Positions 45,021 to 58,000 of a stretch of 64,000 nucleotides of DNA are shown piece by piece (position 1 is the first letter of the stretch; each line of letters starts with the position of its first letter). The stretch comes from Sanderia malayensis. Lineage: Eukaryota; Cnidaria; Scyphozoa; Semaeostomeae; Pelagiidae. A model generated the notes under the pieces. It saw only the letters and a list, made by a program, of their open reading frames with translations. It was not told where the DNA came from and made no database searches. The stretch covers positions 5,270,001 through 5,334,000 of the forward strand of contig RQOL01000729.1 of the NCBI GenBank assembly GCA_013076295.1, read 5' to 3'. The position numbers were made by a program, and so were the translations under genes.

Positions 45021-45656
45021 TCAGACTATCAAAGAAAAAACCCATAGGTCCCATTGAAGAGGCTTGTTGTGCCAGCCTTGGGTCATCGTTGGAAGGTATT
45101 TTAGGGTTCCCAACTGTCGTTTGGCACTGACCAGGGGCTTGTCTGTCGCATGCGATGTTAGAAGAGGCCACAAAGATTTCCAAGGACAAACATCCGGGAC
45201 GACCATGGAGACCGAGCAGCCTGAACTCCGTAGGAATCTCAAAAGTGGTCCTATTAGGAAAAACGGGGGGAAGACGTAGTACCTCTCAAAAGGAGTGAGT
45301 TCCTGAGCAAAAACATTCGTGGCGCAAGCTTCTTTGCAGGGGAACGATGAGTAGAATGGTAGTCTGAATCCACTTTTGTCAATGCGGACACTGTCGGCAA
45401 TGTCAAATGTGAGGGCCAAACGAGCGATCGACGATAGACCAAACAGGGTCTCAAAGACGACAGTCAATATCAGAACAGAATCGTAGAGTTCATCTGCGAG
45501 TTGTTCTGCAGATGGTACGAAGTGTAGGTGGAGAGAAATGTTCAGCCGAAGGGTAAGTTCGAAAATGTGTTTGATCTCCTCGTTGAGAGAAGGGTTGCGA
45601 CCTCCCTCATTGTTCCAAAAGTGAAAGAGGTTGGAATTATCCACATAGGCATCCAC
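45021..45656 (-). pseudogene. DIRS RT/RNase H C-terminal remnant
   Basis: DAYVDNSNLFHFWNNEGGRN (RNase H aspartate block), LHLHFVPSAEQLADE, TFDIADSVRIDKSGF-like and RYYVFPPFFLIGPLL are the C-terminal polyprotein blocks found before the recombinase in DIRS-like elements. The open frame starts inside the RNase H domain, and the reverse transcriptase upstream is deleted up to the inverted repeat. Confidence 0.7.
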
Positions 45657-45685
45657 ATGAGCATTTTCATGAAAAGCATCCAGAT

Positions 45686-46045
45686 TAGGAAACGAGCTAT
45701 ACCTTTAAGCTACTATAGTCACAAGAAAACCATTTTCACTCGTTGATTGCAAATTTAGAACTTGCGCAGCCTTCTATAAATCTGACAAAAACGAGGCAAT
45801 ATTACGCAATATCTTAAAAAGGCAGCCTCATTTTCCTAAAAAGCACCCAGATTAGGAAACGAGCTATACCTTTAAGCTACTATAGTCACAAGAAAGCCAT
45901 TTCCACTAATTGTTTGCAAATTCAGCACGTTGCGCAGCCTGTTAAGAATTCTGACCAAAACGAGGCAATATTACGCAGTATCTCAAAAAACCGTCCTCGT
46001 TTTCATGAATAACATCCAAATTCGGATTCTACGTCAAAAACTGGT
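45686..46045 (-). repeat. Right DIRS inverted terminal repeat
   Basis: Inverted copy of 43078-43436, also as two tandem subunits (GAGGCAATATTACGCA occurs twice, TAGGAAACGAGCTATACCTT occurs twice). Confidence 0.85.
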
Positions 46046-47929
46046 CTAGAATATGCTTGTCCCGTTAATTACCCACTCAGATGATACCTACCTCACTCAC
46101 CGCCTGGACTACAAGCAGTGCAATTGAATACGACATACAATGAATTGAAAAATATAACTCATTTTGGGATTTTGAATACAACACGACGTTTGGCTTTGGA
46201 CAACGATTTTTGTCATACATATACCCCATAGTCAGTGGGGGTCCTTGGTTTTAAATTAAGTGAAGGGGCAAATTTTTGGCTGAGGTATATGGGCATTGCT
46301 CTTAAAGCCCATCCTGCCCATTTCGATACCAATTTTTCCCATGATAAAAAAGTCTAACAATTTAACTTTTAAAAGAAATTTGAAACTTTACTGCAAGTTT
46401 CCTAGTTCATTGACGTTGCAGAGACAAATTATGTTTTCTTATATTTGTCATGTATCAGCCAGTTAGAGAAAGTTTAGAAATTTTCTCGGCAAACCACCAG
46501 GGCCCCAGCAGCTCCAGCAATGCTGAAATGCTTGTACAAAAAGTTGTGTATGCGTGTTATGTGTCTTTGTTAGTATTGGAGTTTTTTGATGAACTTGGAA
46601 CATAATTATATTCTGCTAACTTTTTTATTATTTTTCTGCAAAGATGAATTTGACTTTAGATTACTTGCCTATGCCCCAATTATGGGCGCTGCATTTGAAT
46701 TACATTACACATTGACCCTCTCCTCCCTACACCAATGTTATGCATTAAAACAGTGTGGGGATGGGAATGCAATTAAAAACTAGCTGTTAGCATTGTTAAA
46801 ATGAGTGCTGCTGTGATGTAACCAGGACTAAAGCATCTAGCATTTGATTAAAGCGATATGTTTTGAAATGAGTGCTTCAAAATAAATATGGAAAGGGGGT
46901 GTTTAGCAAGCTTGGAAGCCTTGTATCTATATTGGTAACAGCTCGTTTCTCTATATTTGATGTGTTTGAATGTTGTCATTTGTATTTGACATTTCTTATT
47001 GATATTTACGTTTCATAGCTGGATTTTGGAATTTCAGCAATAATAGACTTCTGCAAATTATTCTTTATCAAGAGAAGGTGTGCGCTCAGTTTGATGATCA
47101 AAGATAAGATTCAAATCTTTGTTGATGTGACTTCACAATGAACACAAAACAATACCAAAAACAGAGGAATAAATGTAGAAAACCCTAGATAAAAAAAACT
47201 AAATTAAATGCACATCAACAAGTTGAAATCTGAAGTCAGGATTTTCTGGACCGGGATTACTTTAAAAAAAACAATAAAACATGATGATGGTGCAAATGAT
47301 GATACAATAGTTTTTAAGGCCTACTCCCGCACAGCTTTTCTCTTCTGCTTGCAGGCATTCATTGTTATCAAATTATCCCCACGACAAGAAAGCAACTCCT
47401 GTGTTCTTGTCGAAATAAAAATGGCCTTTTTTGGGCCTTCTCGATTCTGGCCACGAATAAAAGTTAATAACCAGCAGATAAGCGTAAGCCAACCAAATAT
47501 TGTTTTCCCAATGTTTCTACTGAAACGTTGCACTGCAGCAAAGATTCAGCCATTGATGAATTGATAATAAACCCAGCACGCGGCTAAACGGAGGCGGATT
47601 TGAGGCCACGCGCATGCTAGAATCCGACAAACACACAAACATCTTCACATACATCTTTACAAGATTTTTTCTCAAGAAGGACTCGATTATATTCTGCTGC
47701 GCAGCCGCTTCACCTAGTTCCGCTACGCAGCAGCAATAAGGTGAAAATAACTCGAGCAAAAATTGTCATGAAAGAGAAAGAAGAAAAGAAAGCGTTCATC
47801 CATGATGCTAAAAGGAATATTTTATTTTCATAAAAAAATTAATCAATCAAAATAATGAAAACATTGAACAATTATTGCATTTACCTTTAGGTGACATTGT
47901 TTTTTTCTTTGCTTCCATTGTTGTTGTTG
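46046..47929. other. Spacer, no recognisable gene
   Basis: Only short overlapping ORFs without recognisable motifs. No repeats or element ends identified. Confidence 0.4.
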
Positions 47930-48164
47930 CAGCAGCAGCTTTATTGTATTTGTCGTCGTTTTTTCAACAGTTACAGTTAGAACAAACAACTCGAGCTCCG
48001 TACCCTTTTCCGTCATCAATTGTACCTGAGCATGGTGGAATAGTATGGCATGGGCTTTTGCACACTTTACAGCAGTGATCCCCAGAATATGACTCGTTGG
48101 ATGACACACAACGTGTGTCATCTATTTTGAAATAAAGCCCCACAATACTGGCACTGATGGTCAC
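47930..48164 (-). pseudogene. Cys/His-rich fragment like the tail of integrase-derived KRBA2/SCAND3-type proteins
   Basis: On -, SGDHCCKVCKSPCHTIPPCS followed by GYGARVVCSNCN gives paired C-x2-C and C-H ligands. I recall this spacing from the C-terminal zinc segment of gypsy-integrase-derived proteins. The fragment is short, has no catalytic core nearby, and the assignment is tentative. Confidence 0.35.
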
Positions 48165-48299
48165 ACAGGAATCTCACAACAACAACAACACAGCCTTCTG
48201 CGATGCGAGAAAAACCAAGCAAAGTGACAAGATCATTGACACCATTCCGTTTGAATGTTTACCTGCTGTAGGCTTATGTAAATTATGTTTTTTCACAAT

Positions 48300-48650
48300 T
48301 TTCAGGCACAAGCAGAACTGGCAGAACTGAAGATCTTGATTTTCAGTTTTCTGATTTGTGTGGCTGTGTAAATTTGCAGCTCACTAATATCAACTGCGCA
48401 GTTGAAGTAGAGGATCCCATTTACATGGGGCGGCTACAGTTGCGGCTGGGGTCTTTCCAATCTGGGTTTCAGAGGTCAAATGCCCCTGAAAATATTGCGA
48501 TAACCCAGTTGAGCACATTCTTCAGGTTGAAGTGAAGGGCGAAGATAAAAAGAGTAGCTTCTACCTTACAAAGGATGGGCATTTAAATAGAGAATATAAT
48601 TACTGGTTCCAAGTACCAGGTGAATGGGCCCCATTTTAGTAGATGGACCA
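48300..48650 (+). pseudogene. Second YqaJ-like nuclease fragment
   Basis: Near 48505-48640 the frame reads HILQVEVKGEDKKSSFYLTK and DGHLNREYNYWFQVPGEW. The E-V-K triplet, the FYL block and the H/N-YW-QV block match the second half of YqaJ-type cores. The region before it (DLDFQFSDLCGCVNL) is open but not assigned. No start or full domain. Confidence 0.4.
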
Positions 48651-48867
48651 CAAAACAACTGAAAATTATTGTCATATCAAGCGAAAGTAATTGGGAAGAG
48701 TGCATAATTAATGCATAAGTGCATCAAGTAAATCAAGTAAATCAAGTAAAAGAAAACAATATTTCAAAAATTGAAGAAAAACATCACACGATTTTGCAAT
48801 TCATATTTCAATGTCTGCACTGTCCATTGATGCAGTGAATAGAGTGTAAGGGGGGGGGGCTCTGGCG

Positions 48868-49088
48868 GACTATCATGTGACGTACAACGTCATTATAATT
48901 GACTACTCTAACATCATGTGAGGTCTCATGTGATGTATGACGTCATAATAATTAACTACTCTAACATCACATGAGGTCATTATAGATCTTGTAACGTCAT
49001 GTTATCAACCTGGGTTCTGGCCTACTATCACGTGACGTATGACGTCACTATAATTAACTACTCTAACATCACGTGAGGTCATTATAGA
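48868..49088. repeat. CRE-like ~75-bp repeat, three copies (left block)
   Basis: The unit ACTATCACGTGACGTATGAC, TCACTATAATTAACTACTCT, AACATCACGTGAGGTCATTA appears three times. It resumes at 53718-53850 and once more near 54524-54605. Each copy has CACGTGA and TGACGTCA-like palindromes. Confidence 0.8.
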
Positions 49089-50989
49089 TCTCTAATTAAT
49101 AATATTGGAGCGGTAACGGAACCGTGCGGTCAAAGACCCCCAGCGACGGCAGCTTTCCGACACTACTCCTCAAATTTCCCCGATCTGTTCTTTTCGAAAA
49201 CTATTCAGATGTGTTCCCAGTAATCTGTATATTTGTAATATCTATTTTGTTTTTCGAAATTGCTTTTCGTTTTCCAGATATTTTCACTTTTCTATTTCGA
49301 AAATTCTTCCGCCCTTTGTTTTTGTTTGAAGTTTGCTTTGTGTACCTTGTCAGATGCTGCTGTGCCGAGGCTTTTGTTTTGCGTGCGAGGGGGAGATGTC
49401 CCAAGCTTCCTCGCGTACTAAAGCATCGAGTCGAACAAAACCTGTTGTGCTCAGCGACCCTCGTGGCTAAATGCATTTGAAATGACGTCGTGCTTCTGGA
49501 AAGATCGATTGTGCGTTGTTTACCGTATTCGAAACAATGAATCCCTGTTGCGTTGGACACTAATCCGATCGCGCCTTTTGTTACTGTTTCCTTTGATTGA
49601 CGAGGAAGTTGCTTCCTTCCTTGAGCCAACGTTCAGTAGATGTCCATTTTCGAATTTGGGACGGGACAAACCGAATGAAATTATTTCGTTTTGTGGCTGC
49701 GTTTTATTTTTGCTGTCGTTTTACTCGAGCTTCCAAACTAAAGGCTTCTGAGGATTTAACTGGTAAGTGCCTAAGTTGTTTCTATTTGCCTCTACTAAAC
49801 TCCTCTATGTCTTTCTTATTTTGTTTTTGATTTATTATGATCCGTTGTTTACAGAACTTTCTGGGCGATCTAAAATTCTGAATAATTTTTTGCTTTACAA
49901 ATCTTTTCAATACTAAATCGAATGCTAAAACCATGAATTGTCAATTTCTGCTTTTATAATTACAGGTCTGGATGCAACCATCTAGAGAACGAATTTCAGA
50001 AATGGCAATTTCGTCATTTCACTGAAACGAAGCCATTGAAAGCACAGGCAGTTGTCTCAAACCTATTCTGCCCTTCCATGCAATCAACTGGAATTGGACT
50101 TGACATTTGCTATTTGCAACTATTTCCCAAAGAACTTCACTGGTGAGTGGGTACGTTTTTTCTATATTTTCCCCTCAGTTGTATTGTTTTATTTAGCTCA
50201 GATTCCGTGATCAACAACTCGCTTTTCAACTTTCTCCAGCAGTGCAATATATTTTCAAAATCTCAATCGTATTCTCTATAAATTGACTCTGATTTGTTTC
50301 AAACAGCTCTGATCGATCAATACTAAAATTCTAAATCGATTTTTACAGATTTCCATGTGAAACTTTAACTGGCCAGACTCGAAAACAGCTATTTTCATAT
50401 TGCATTGAAACAGGCCGTGCCCAAAAGCATGAAATCCCACGAAACCCTTTCTGCTTGGCATCCAGAGAATTACTGTTCACGACTGACCATCCTAAGGCTA
50501 AAGTAGTGGATTTCAATCACCTCATTTTCGTTCTCGATAACATAAACGTTTACTCGAGCTGGAAACAAGTTCTTCAACTTCACGTGGATTCTAAACTGGA
50601 AACGTGCCCACCATCATTCAGTTGCAATTGAAAACGCCAAAGTTGTGTATGTCGTCTTAGAAACATGTGAGTGAATCAATTAAAATTTTTAGGATCTCCT
50701 GTATTTGAAACCCTTTTATATATCATGAATTTTTGACTGCGTGTTTAGATGCATCTAACTTTGGGTTCCCTCTAAAATTTTCACAAAGCGCTTTTGTATT
50801 GCTTTCATGAAATTCGTGTAGCTGCAAATGTGTTTTTACCAATTTGATCTGTATTTTTGATATTGTATATTCTCTAATCGAAATTTTGAATTAAATGGAT
50901 CCAATTATGTTTTCTGATATAATATTCAATCGCAACGCTTCTCTCCGTTCGGTACAAATCGAGACGTTTCTGGCACGCTCAGAAGTGCA

Positions 50990-51450
50990 CAAACATTTGC
51001 ATTGCGAAAAAATGGACCTGGAACAACATTCCAATGGAATGGAACCTTTGCACTTCCATGGGGGGAAAAGATGAATATATATGGATCAGAATCATTTCAA
51101 ATTAAATCATGGAAGAAAACATGGACCCAGAACAACCTTGGAATGGAAGCTGGGATCGCGGATCCCATGAACCATGCTGTGGGGGAATGGATGCAACTTT
51201 GAAGATTTGAATGATTTCAAGTCAAGTCATGGGAGAAAACATGGACCTGGAACAACCTTGGAATGCAAGTCGGAACTCGGGGATTCCATGGACCATGTGG
51301 TCGAGGAATGGTTCCAACTATTACGACTTCAAGAATTTCAATTTAAGTCATCATGCACCTGGAACAACCTTGGAATGGAAATGGGGACTCGGGGATTCCA
51401 TTGATCATATGGTGGGGAATGGATGGCAGTATAAGGACATCAATGATTTC
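50990..51450 (+). repeat. ~115-bp tandem repeat, four copies
   Basis: ATGGACCTGGAACAACCTTG recurs near 51010, 51120, 51241 and 51353, with ATGATTTCAAGTCAAGTCAT-type spacers. It lies inside the Helitron-like insertion. Confidence 0.8.
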
Positions 51451-51602
51451 AAACAAAATTCATTTTCTTTGCGTGTCCGACAACTGATATTATCGCAAAC
51501 TAGGCAACTTTATTTACAACTGATTGCTTAACGTGTCCGCCAGCTGATCTCATCCCAACTTAATCAACTTTCATTAGAACGGATTGCTTAACGTGTCCGC
51601 CG

Positions 51603-53300
51603 CTGCAGGATGGTCTATAATATATAAGAGCTGTCGTCACATGACGTGCTGTAAACAAAGGAAAACTCGCCCTCCGCTCTCTGTGAACTCCTCCTACAGT
51701 TTTTGGTCTATTGCCGCGAAAAACGCACCAAACTGCTTGACGTATCCTTGGGAAGGTAATGAAAATTGCTTTTCGTGAATTTCGTTTTCGAGATATTCAG
51801 CTTTTTCTGAATCAAAAACTTTCTCAAAAAGTTTATTGTTTTTTTCAAAAGAATCGGCCTGACTTGCCACAGGAAGCAAATTTCCACCTTGATTCTCGAG
51901 TTGTTTTCTCCGCAATTCTTCATAAATTCATTTCGAAAATTCCAGATAACGTTAGCCTGGAATTCGCCCAGCAACTCGATGTTTTCCCTTTTCGATGTTC
52001 CAATTACTACCAGAGATGTGTCCACGTTAAACTAAACTACGGAGATCTCATCCCCAAATGTTGTTTCCAGCAAACAGTGTTCTGCCCTCGAGTCAGGATT
52101 TGCATCACTATTTGAAATTTGATATATTTTGGTATTAGTCATTCAAAGATCCAAAACACCGAATCCGGAATCTGGAATACGGACTTTAAATACGGAATAG
52201 TGAATAATAATAATCATTATTGTCATGAAACAAAACTATAAAGATATTTACAACAAAATCATAACTTGAAATTGCATTCTTCCCCAGCCCATGTTGTGCT
52301 TTTTCGCCAACGGGAAGCAATCTGGTATGCTGTTCTAGAGTATGCTACCCCCAACACGTATAGAATTCATCCCGCAGGCCGCAGTGGATGTGCTAGGAAG
52401 TAGAATGGTGTCCTTTGTTGTGAGATTGCATCTCTCTTCTCTGGAATAATTCGGGCAAAAATGCATGGTTCTAATGATGCAATGTTTTGCAATGTCCCAT
52501 GAAAATCAGAAGAGCTGTTGGAGTGAAAAGAACATCACAGAAACGAAAGCCAGTTGGACTTTTCAAATAAATATCACGATACCTCCGCTGTATCTGTGAC
52601 TTTAGCATTTTGCTCCTCTTTGAAGCATTAGTTTCCGCTGACTGTAATCTCCTCAAACCTCACACAAACAACTCTCATGTACTTCTGAATATTTCATCAA
52701 TCTATTAACAATTTTAGAGCTGCAACCATTTAACTAGTCGAATTCCCTAAACGATATCCAATAACAAAATACGTGTCCGTGATTCCTCTCCAACTTGAAC
52801 CATCTATAAGTGGGGCAGCAAGCACCCCTATATATACCCTCTCCTGGGGAATTACCCCACTAAGTAGTCAAAGTCATTGACTTTATCAATTAAAGATATA
52901 ATTACAACAGCTTGATTTCATCCCAAATAGATACCTTTTCTGGTATGAATTCGGTTGGACATGCTTTACTTCTTCAACAACTTGACACCAGAACGAGGCC
53001 AATACATCATTGTTCTCGCACTCCCCCTTCAGTCGTGTCCTTTCGCATGCGTCGCTGTTCTAGCTATTTCGATCAGCACGCTGTTACTCGCTAATCAGCA
53101 CACAGCCAGAAAATAACGGCAAAAAGCTGAACTGACAGCTGTTCATCTGCGGTAACAATAGCTTCCTGTTGGCAAAAAATCACAACATGGGCTGAGGAAG
53201 AATGCAATTGCAAGTTTTGATTTTGTTGTAAATATCTTTCCAGTGTGTTAACTAACAATAATAATTATTCAACAGATGTCGGTCTGAAACAATATAAGTT
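51603..53300. other. Interior of the Helitron-like insertion, no recognisable gene
   Basis: Preceded by a two-copy repeat of TTGCTTAACGTGTCCGCC (near 51524 and 51585). Otherwise only short unrecognised ORFs. Confidence 0.4.
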
Positions 53301-53354
53301 AAAACATCGAAGACATCGGAGAGAGAGTTCCTCTTCACCCGATCGCTTTTCCAC

Positions 53355-53665
53355 TCGCATCGAAACCCACCCCACTTTTGTTGAAGATCACTGTCCCACT
53401 TACATTGAAGGCCAAAACAATAGAAATCCACCCCACTTTTCTTCAAAATCACGGTCCCACTCACATCGAGGGCCAAAACAATAGAAATCCACCCCACTTT
53501 TCTTCAAGATCACTGTCCACTCACATCGAAGGCCAAAACAACAGCAAACCCACCCTACTTTTGTTGAAGATCACTGCCCCACTCACATTGAAGGCCAAAA
53601 CAACAGAAACCCACCCCACTTTTGTTCAAGATCGCTGTTCCACTCGCATCGAAGGCCAAAACACT
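53355..53665 (+). repeat. ~61-bp minisatellite, five copies, next to the 3' hairpin
   Basis: AGGCCAAAACAAYAGAAAYC recurs at intervals of 60-63 bp (53407, 53470, 53531, 53591, 53653), with CCACCCCACTTTTSTTSAAG between. As in Helitron 1 and Helitron 2, the tandem array sits immediately before the 3' terminus. Confidence 0.85.
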
Positions 53666-53717
53666 AGGGAGATGGCGTGCAAAGCGCGCCAGCCTTCCTA
53701 GTGGAAAAGTGGATAAG

Positions 53718-53850
53718 TCTTGTAATATAATGTGATCAACCTGGGTTCTGGCGCACTATCCCATGATGTATGATGTCATTATTATTAACTACCCTAAAAT
53801 CATGTGAAGTCATTATAGATCTAGTAGCATCATGTGATCAACCTCGCTTT
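53718..53850. repeat. CRE-like repeat, right block
   Basis: GATCAACCTGGGTTCTGGC then CACTATCCCATGATGTATGA and related words. It continues the unit broken off at 49088. Another copy lies at 54524-54605. Confidence 0.75.
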
Positions 53851-54026
53851 GATGTGAGATGCACAAGGTTAAGTAGACAAGAAGACACAGGAGTACCTAC
53901 ATTAATTTAATTCAGTCCAATTTCCAGAAGGTTTCTAATTGATTATAATAACATATTATCTCATTCTCAAGCTCATGTGTCGTCGCTTTTCCAACCCGTA
54001 AAAGTTCTAAATTAAGTGTAAGTAAA

Positions 54027-54401
54027 TTAAGGTACATTAAGTCTATTTGCTAATATCCTTTCGATTGATCCACCTTTATAAAACATAACATTACAATAGT
54101 TCCAAAACAATATTTCCTTCACAAATTCTTCAGCATCTTGACATTTGTAGAGTTTAGATGTTGGATTATATGGTAGTTTGTGTACATTTTGTAAACAGTG
54201 GCGATAAGCATTTTTGTACTTCTCATCCAAATCTCTATATTGAATACATGGTGTGAATTCTCTTGTAAAAACTGTTGTTCCATCATTCAAGAGGATTGCA
54301 AGTTTTCGGTAACATTGATGACTTCTACTTGTTTGTATGTATTCACAATCAAGAATACAAAAGTTCACCTTCTTTTCCTTTAAATCTCTTATTGTAGACA
54401 T
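54027..54401 (-). CDS. Hypothetical protein next to the PolB gene, possible exonuclease-like N-terminus
   Basis: A 124-aa open frame with CILDCEYIQT near residue 15, a D-x-E pair that could belong to a DnaQ-like fold, followed by RKLAILLNDGTTVF and YKGGSIERILANRL at the end. I recall similar ORFs near cnidarian Maverick-type polymerases. No function can be assigned with confidence. The frame ends early relative to what a full nuclease would need. Confidence 0.4.
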   Translation of the reverse strand: MSTIRDLKEKKVNFCILDCEYIQTSRSHQCYRKLAILLNDGTTVFTREFTPCIQYRDLDEKYKNAYRHCLQNVHKLPYNPTSKLYKCQDAEEFVKEILFWNYCNVMFYKGGSIERILANRLNVP

Positions 54402-55014
54402 TTTCCACGTCTTTGTAGTATCGATGATTGCTACAACTAATAATCAATGTCATCACACCTAAATTTATAATCATTAATTATGCTACCATTCGAATTTCGA
54501 ATGCTAACATCACCTTTCAATCAACCTGGGTTCTGGCTCACTATCACGCGACGTATGGCGTCACTATAATTAGCTACTCTAACATAAGGTGACGGCTTTA
54601 TAGATTGATAGACTCCTTTTCAATTGAATGATTTTATCAATTAGAAATTGTTTTATTTAACAAATTTTTGAAATAGATGCAATTAAAATATATACAATAT
54701 TTATCATTCAATTTTCAACAATTAAAATATATACAAAATTTATCATTCAATTTTCTCATTAACATATCTCATTATCTCTCTTATTAACATATCTCACTAC
54801 CATTCGAATTTCGAATCCAATAAAGACTTTTCAACCTTTCAATAAAGACTGGAAATTTCGAAAGAACATTCGAGAACATTCAAAAAGAAGGTTCGAGACC
54901 ATTTAAATGATGATGTAATCATTAACCAATCAAATCCCACCATCTTCAGTGTTCAAATATACTATAAGGGCAATGAGGCGCTTCGCTTACTCTCATTTAT
55001 GAAGAGCACACACC

Positions 55015-58000
55015 ATGAAGAGAGTAAGAGAATCTAATTCAGATTATGAGCCTAAAAAGAAAAAATTTAAATGTTCAGAATGTTCAAAGGAGTTTACAAA
55101 GCATTTAAATTTAGAACATCACAAGCAAACAGCACATAATGATCAAAGAAATACCACATCTGGTGCTGGAATGAAACAGAAGAAACATGAAGCTTATCGA
55201 GTTTTCATCAACGAAGAACAACTACTAGATCAAGCGACACGTGAAATAGCTGAACAAATCTATAATGAGCTAGAAGAACACGATCAGGGAATAAAGTATT
55301 ACCTTCGCACAGAAATTGTTTTCAAGAAATTAATTGGTGATGTTGAAACTGATCCACCTCCAGTGTTGAGATCGAAAGTACTTTCACAGTTAAGGATTGC
55401 TGACATTGAAGATATTAGAGATCAAGTCACAAAAGCTATTGATAAAATCTATGAACATATAAGTGAATATACAGAAAACGGTAGCGGATGGACATTGGAA
55501 AAAGTTTTGAATTATAAGATTCATTTCTTCAATTATAAACCAATCAAAGGCGGATCATACATACCAACACCAAAACTCTTGAGGGCAAGAAAGCAATCAT
55601 TAACGTACAAAATAGAGATGACAAGTGTTTTGCGTGGGTTGTCTTGTCTGGTTTGTACCCAGTAGATAAGGATTCTGATAGAACAACAAAGTATGATCAA
55701 AGTCGACTGAATATGGATGGTTTGAAATTTCCAGTGAATCCCACAAATTTCAATATGATAAAGAAATTTGGGGATAACAACAATGTTTCCATCAGCATCT
55801 TTTATTATGAAGATGATGAAGTTTATCCCGGAAGGCTAACGAATCAATCAAAAGAGAAACATCTCGATGTATTGTTATTGATGGATGATAATGGTAACTC
55901 ACATTACTGTTGGATAAAGAGTTTGACCCGACTACTCGCTAGACATCCTTTGCACAAGCATAAAACAAGAAGGTTCTACTGTCATTTCTGTCTCAGTTCA
56001 TGTAACACACAAGAATCTCTTAACAAACACATCAATATTTGCAAACAGAATGAAAGTAAAGCCTTTACATTTCCAACCGAAAAAGATGCCCAACTATCCT
56101 TTAGCAACTTCAAGAAGCAAATGTTTCTCCCATTTGTAATATATGCTGATTTTGAATGTATTCTTGAGAAGATGGATGATCCTTTCAAGTATCAGAAACA
56201 TTTTCCGATTAGTTATGGTTTATATGTAAAGTTGATTGATAGATGCTTGAATATTGGACCAGAAGCTTACACTGGTGATGATTGCATGCTGAAATTTATG
56301 AATAGGATGGATGAGTTGAATGAACACATACGAGAGATATTCAAGGTAACAATGCCAATGAAAGCACTGATGCAACAACAACAACATCGACATGATGAAG
56401 CAGCACACTGTTTCTGCTGTAAGGGGGAATTTGGAAAAAAGGCTTGAGATCATTGTCACAACACAGGAGAATATAGAGGTGCAGCATGCGAGTATTGCAA
56501 TCTAAACAATTTGAATATCATCACAAAAACCCACCTCATTCCCGCAGTTTTTCACAATTTGGAAGGATATGACATGCATCATATAATGGCAAATCTTGAT
56601 CGAAGGAATGTACGAATCATTGCAAACTCATCAGAAAAGATCGTAACAGCCTCCATCGAATCAGCAAGTCATTCTGATGTTGATAATGATGAGGATGTTA
56701 AAAGTAATTGGGTTCCTGGTGGAATAAAGTACATTGATTCGCATGCGTTCTTAAGTAGAGGTTTGGCGGAACTTGCAAATAACGTACCTGATGATGAATT
56801 AACGCTAGTAAATGAATATCTAAGAAGAACATGGAATGATGCAGATTTTGATGAAGGATTCAGATTATTGAGAAGGAAAGGGGTTTATCCGTATGATTGG
56901 GTAGAATGTGCAGAAAAGATGCATGCCACAACATTACCTTCCCAAGAAGAATTCTATAATGAACTGAACAATTGTGGAACAAATGATGATGATTATGAAC
57001 ATGCTCAAAACGTTTCGGGGTTCTTTAGATGTAACACCTTCAAGGATTATCATGAACTCTACTTGGTAACTTACATTCTCCTACTCGCTGATGTTTTTTA
57101 ATCATTTCGCAAGCTTGGACTCGATTATTATGGTTTAGGTCCTGCATGGTACATATCACTACCAGCATTTGCGTGGGAGGCAATGTTGAAGATGACAGTT
57201 ATCAAGCTGGAATTATTAACTGAAGAGAAGAAGATATTTTTTTTTACTGGAAAGAGGTATACGAGAAGGTGTATTGATCACGATGAAGCGACATGCAGAG
57301 ACTACAGAACACTCATCAATCATATACAAGGATGCGAACAACCTATATGGACATGCAATGTCACAAGGTCTCCCAACAGATGGTTTCAGACTGTTAAGTT
57401 CTGAAGAGATTCAAAGATGTTCGCCAGATGTTTGAAAGAGAAGATCGAAGAAAAGGTTACATTTTTCGAGTGGATCTCGAATATCCTCATGAATTACATC
57501 ATAAGCATGCAGATTTACCCCTTGCTCCTAAGAGAGCTAAAGTTAGAGAAGGGTGGTTATCACCACTACAAAAAAGAAATGTATCAGCAAGTTTATAATA
57601 AGACCTTTTCCACCACACCAAAGTTAATACCAACACTTTTAGACAAGAAAGGTTGACGAAATGGGTTCATTTTCCTCAGTTCTATGGAGTGATTAACGTC
57701 AATGAAGATACATTGATCGTGCAGAGAAAATTGAAAACAGTGCATCTGAACAAACAAATCTATCTCGGTTTCAGTATTTTAGATCTCAGTGAAGAGCACA
57801 TGTATGATTATCACTACAACTATGCGAAACATGCCTTTCCGAATGCAAAACTCTGTTATATGGATACTGACAGTTTTATCTACGAAATACCACGTCCACT
57901 CGAAGAGGTTCATCAAATCATGAACGATTTGATGAACCAATGATTTCCGCAACTATCCTAAAGAACATCCTAATTACTCTACAACCAATAAGAGAGTTTT

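Larger units (their letters stand above)
43078..46045. mobile_element. DIRS-like tyrosine-recombinase retrotransposon, defective
   Basis: Bounded by long inverted repeats starting ACCAGTTTTTGACGTAGAAT at 43078 and ending with the reverse complement at 46045. Between them, on -, are an RT/RNase H remnant followed by a zinc-ribbon and tyrosine-recombinase remnant. Inverted ends plus RT-RH plus YR define the DIRS group. At 2,968 bp it is too short for a complete element, and the gag-like part and most of the RT are absent. Confidence 0.8.
49089..53701. mobile_element. Helitron-like 4.6-kb insertion, non-autonomous
   Basis: Starts TCTCTAATTAATAATATTGG after A49088. Near the 3' side, the stem GGCGTGC-AAA-GCGCGCC (53674-53690) is followed by AGCCTTC and CTAG (53698-53701) and then T. 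The interrupted CRE-like repeat resumes exactly at 53718 (TCTTGTAA), leaving 16 bp (TGGAAAAGTGGATAAG) unexplained between CTAG and host. I see no Rep or helicase. Short ORFs inside (for example 49124-49480) are unrecognised. Confidence 0.45.

Noticed and set aside
49124..49629. Overlapping ORFs of 118 and 142 codons on opposite strands
   Set aside because: No recognisable motif, no intron signals and no homolog known to me. They probably reflect chance in the Helitron-like insert.
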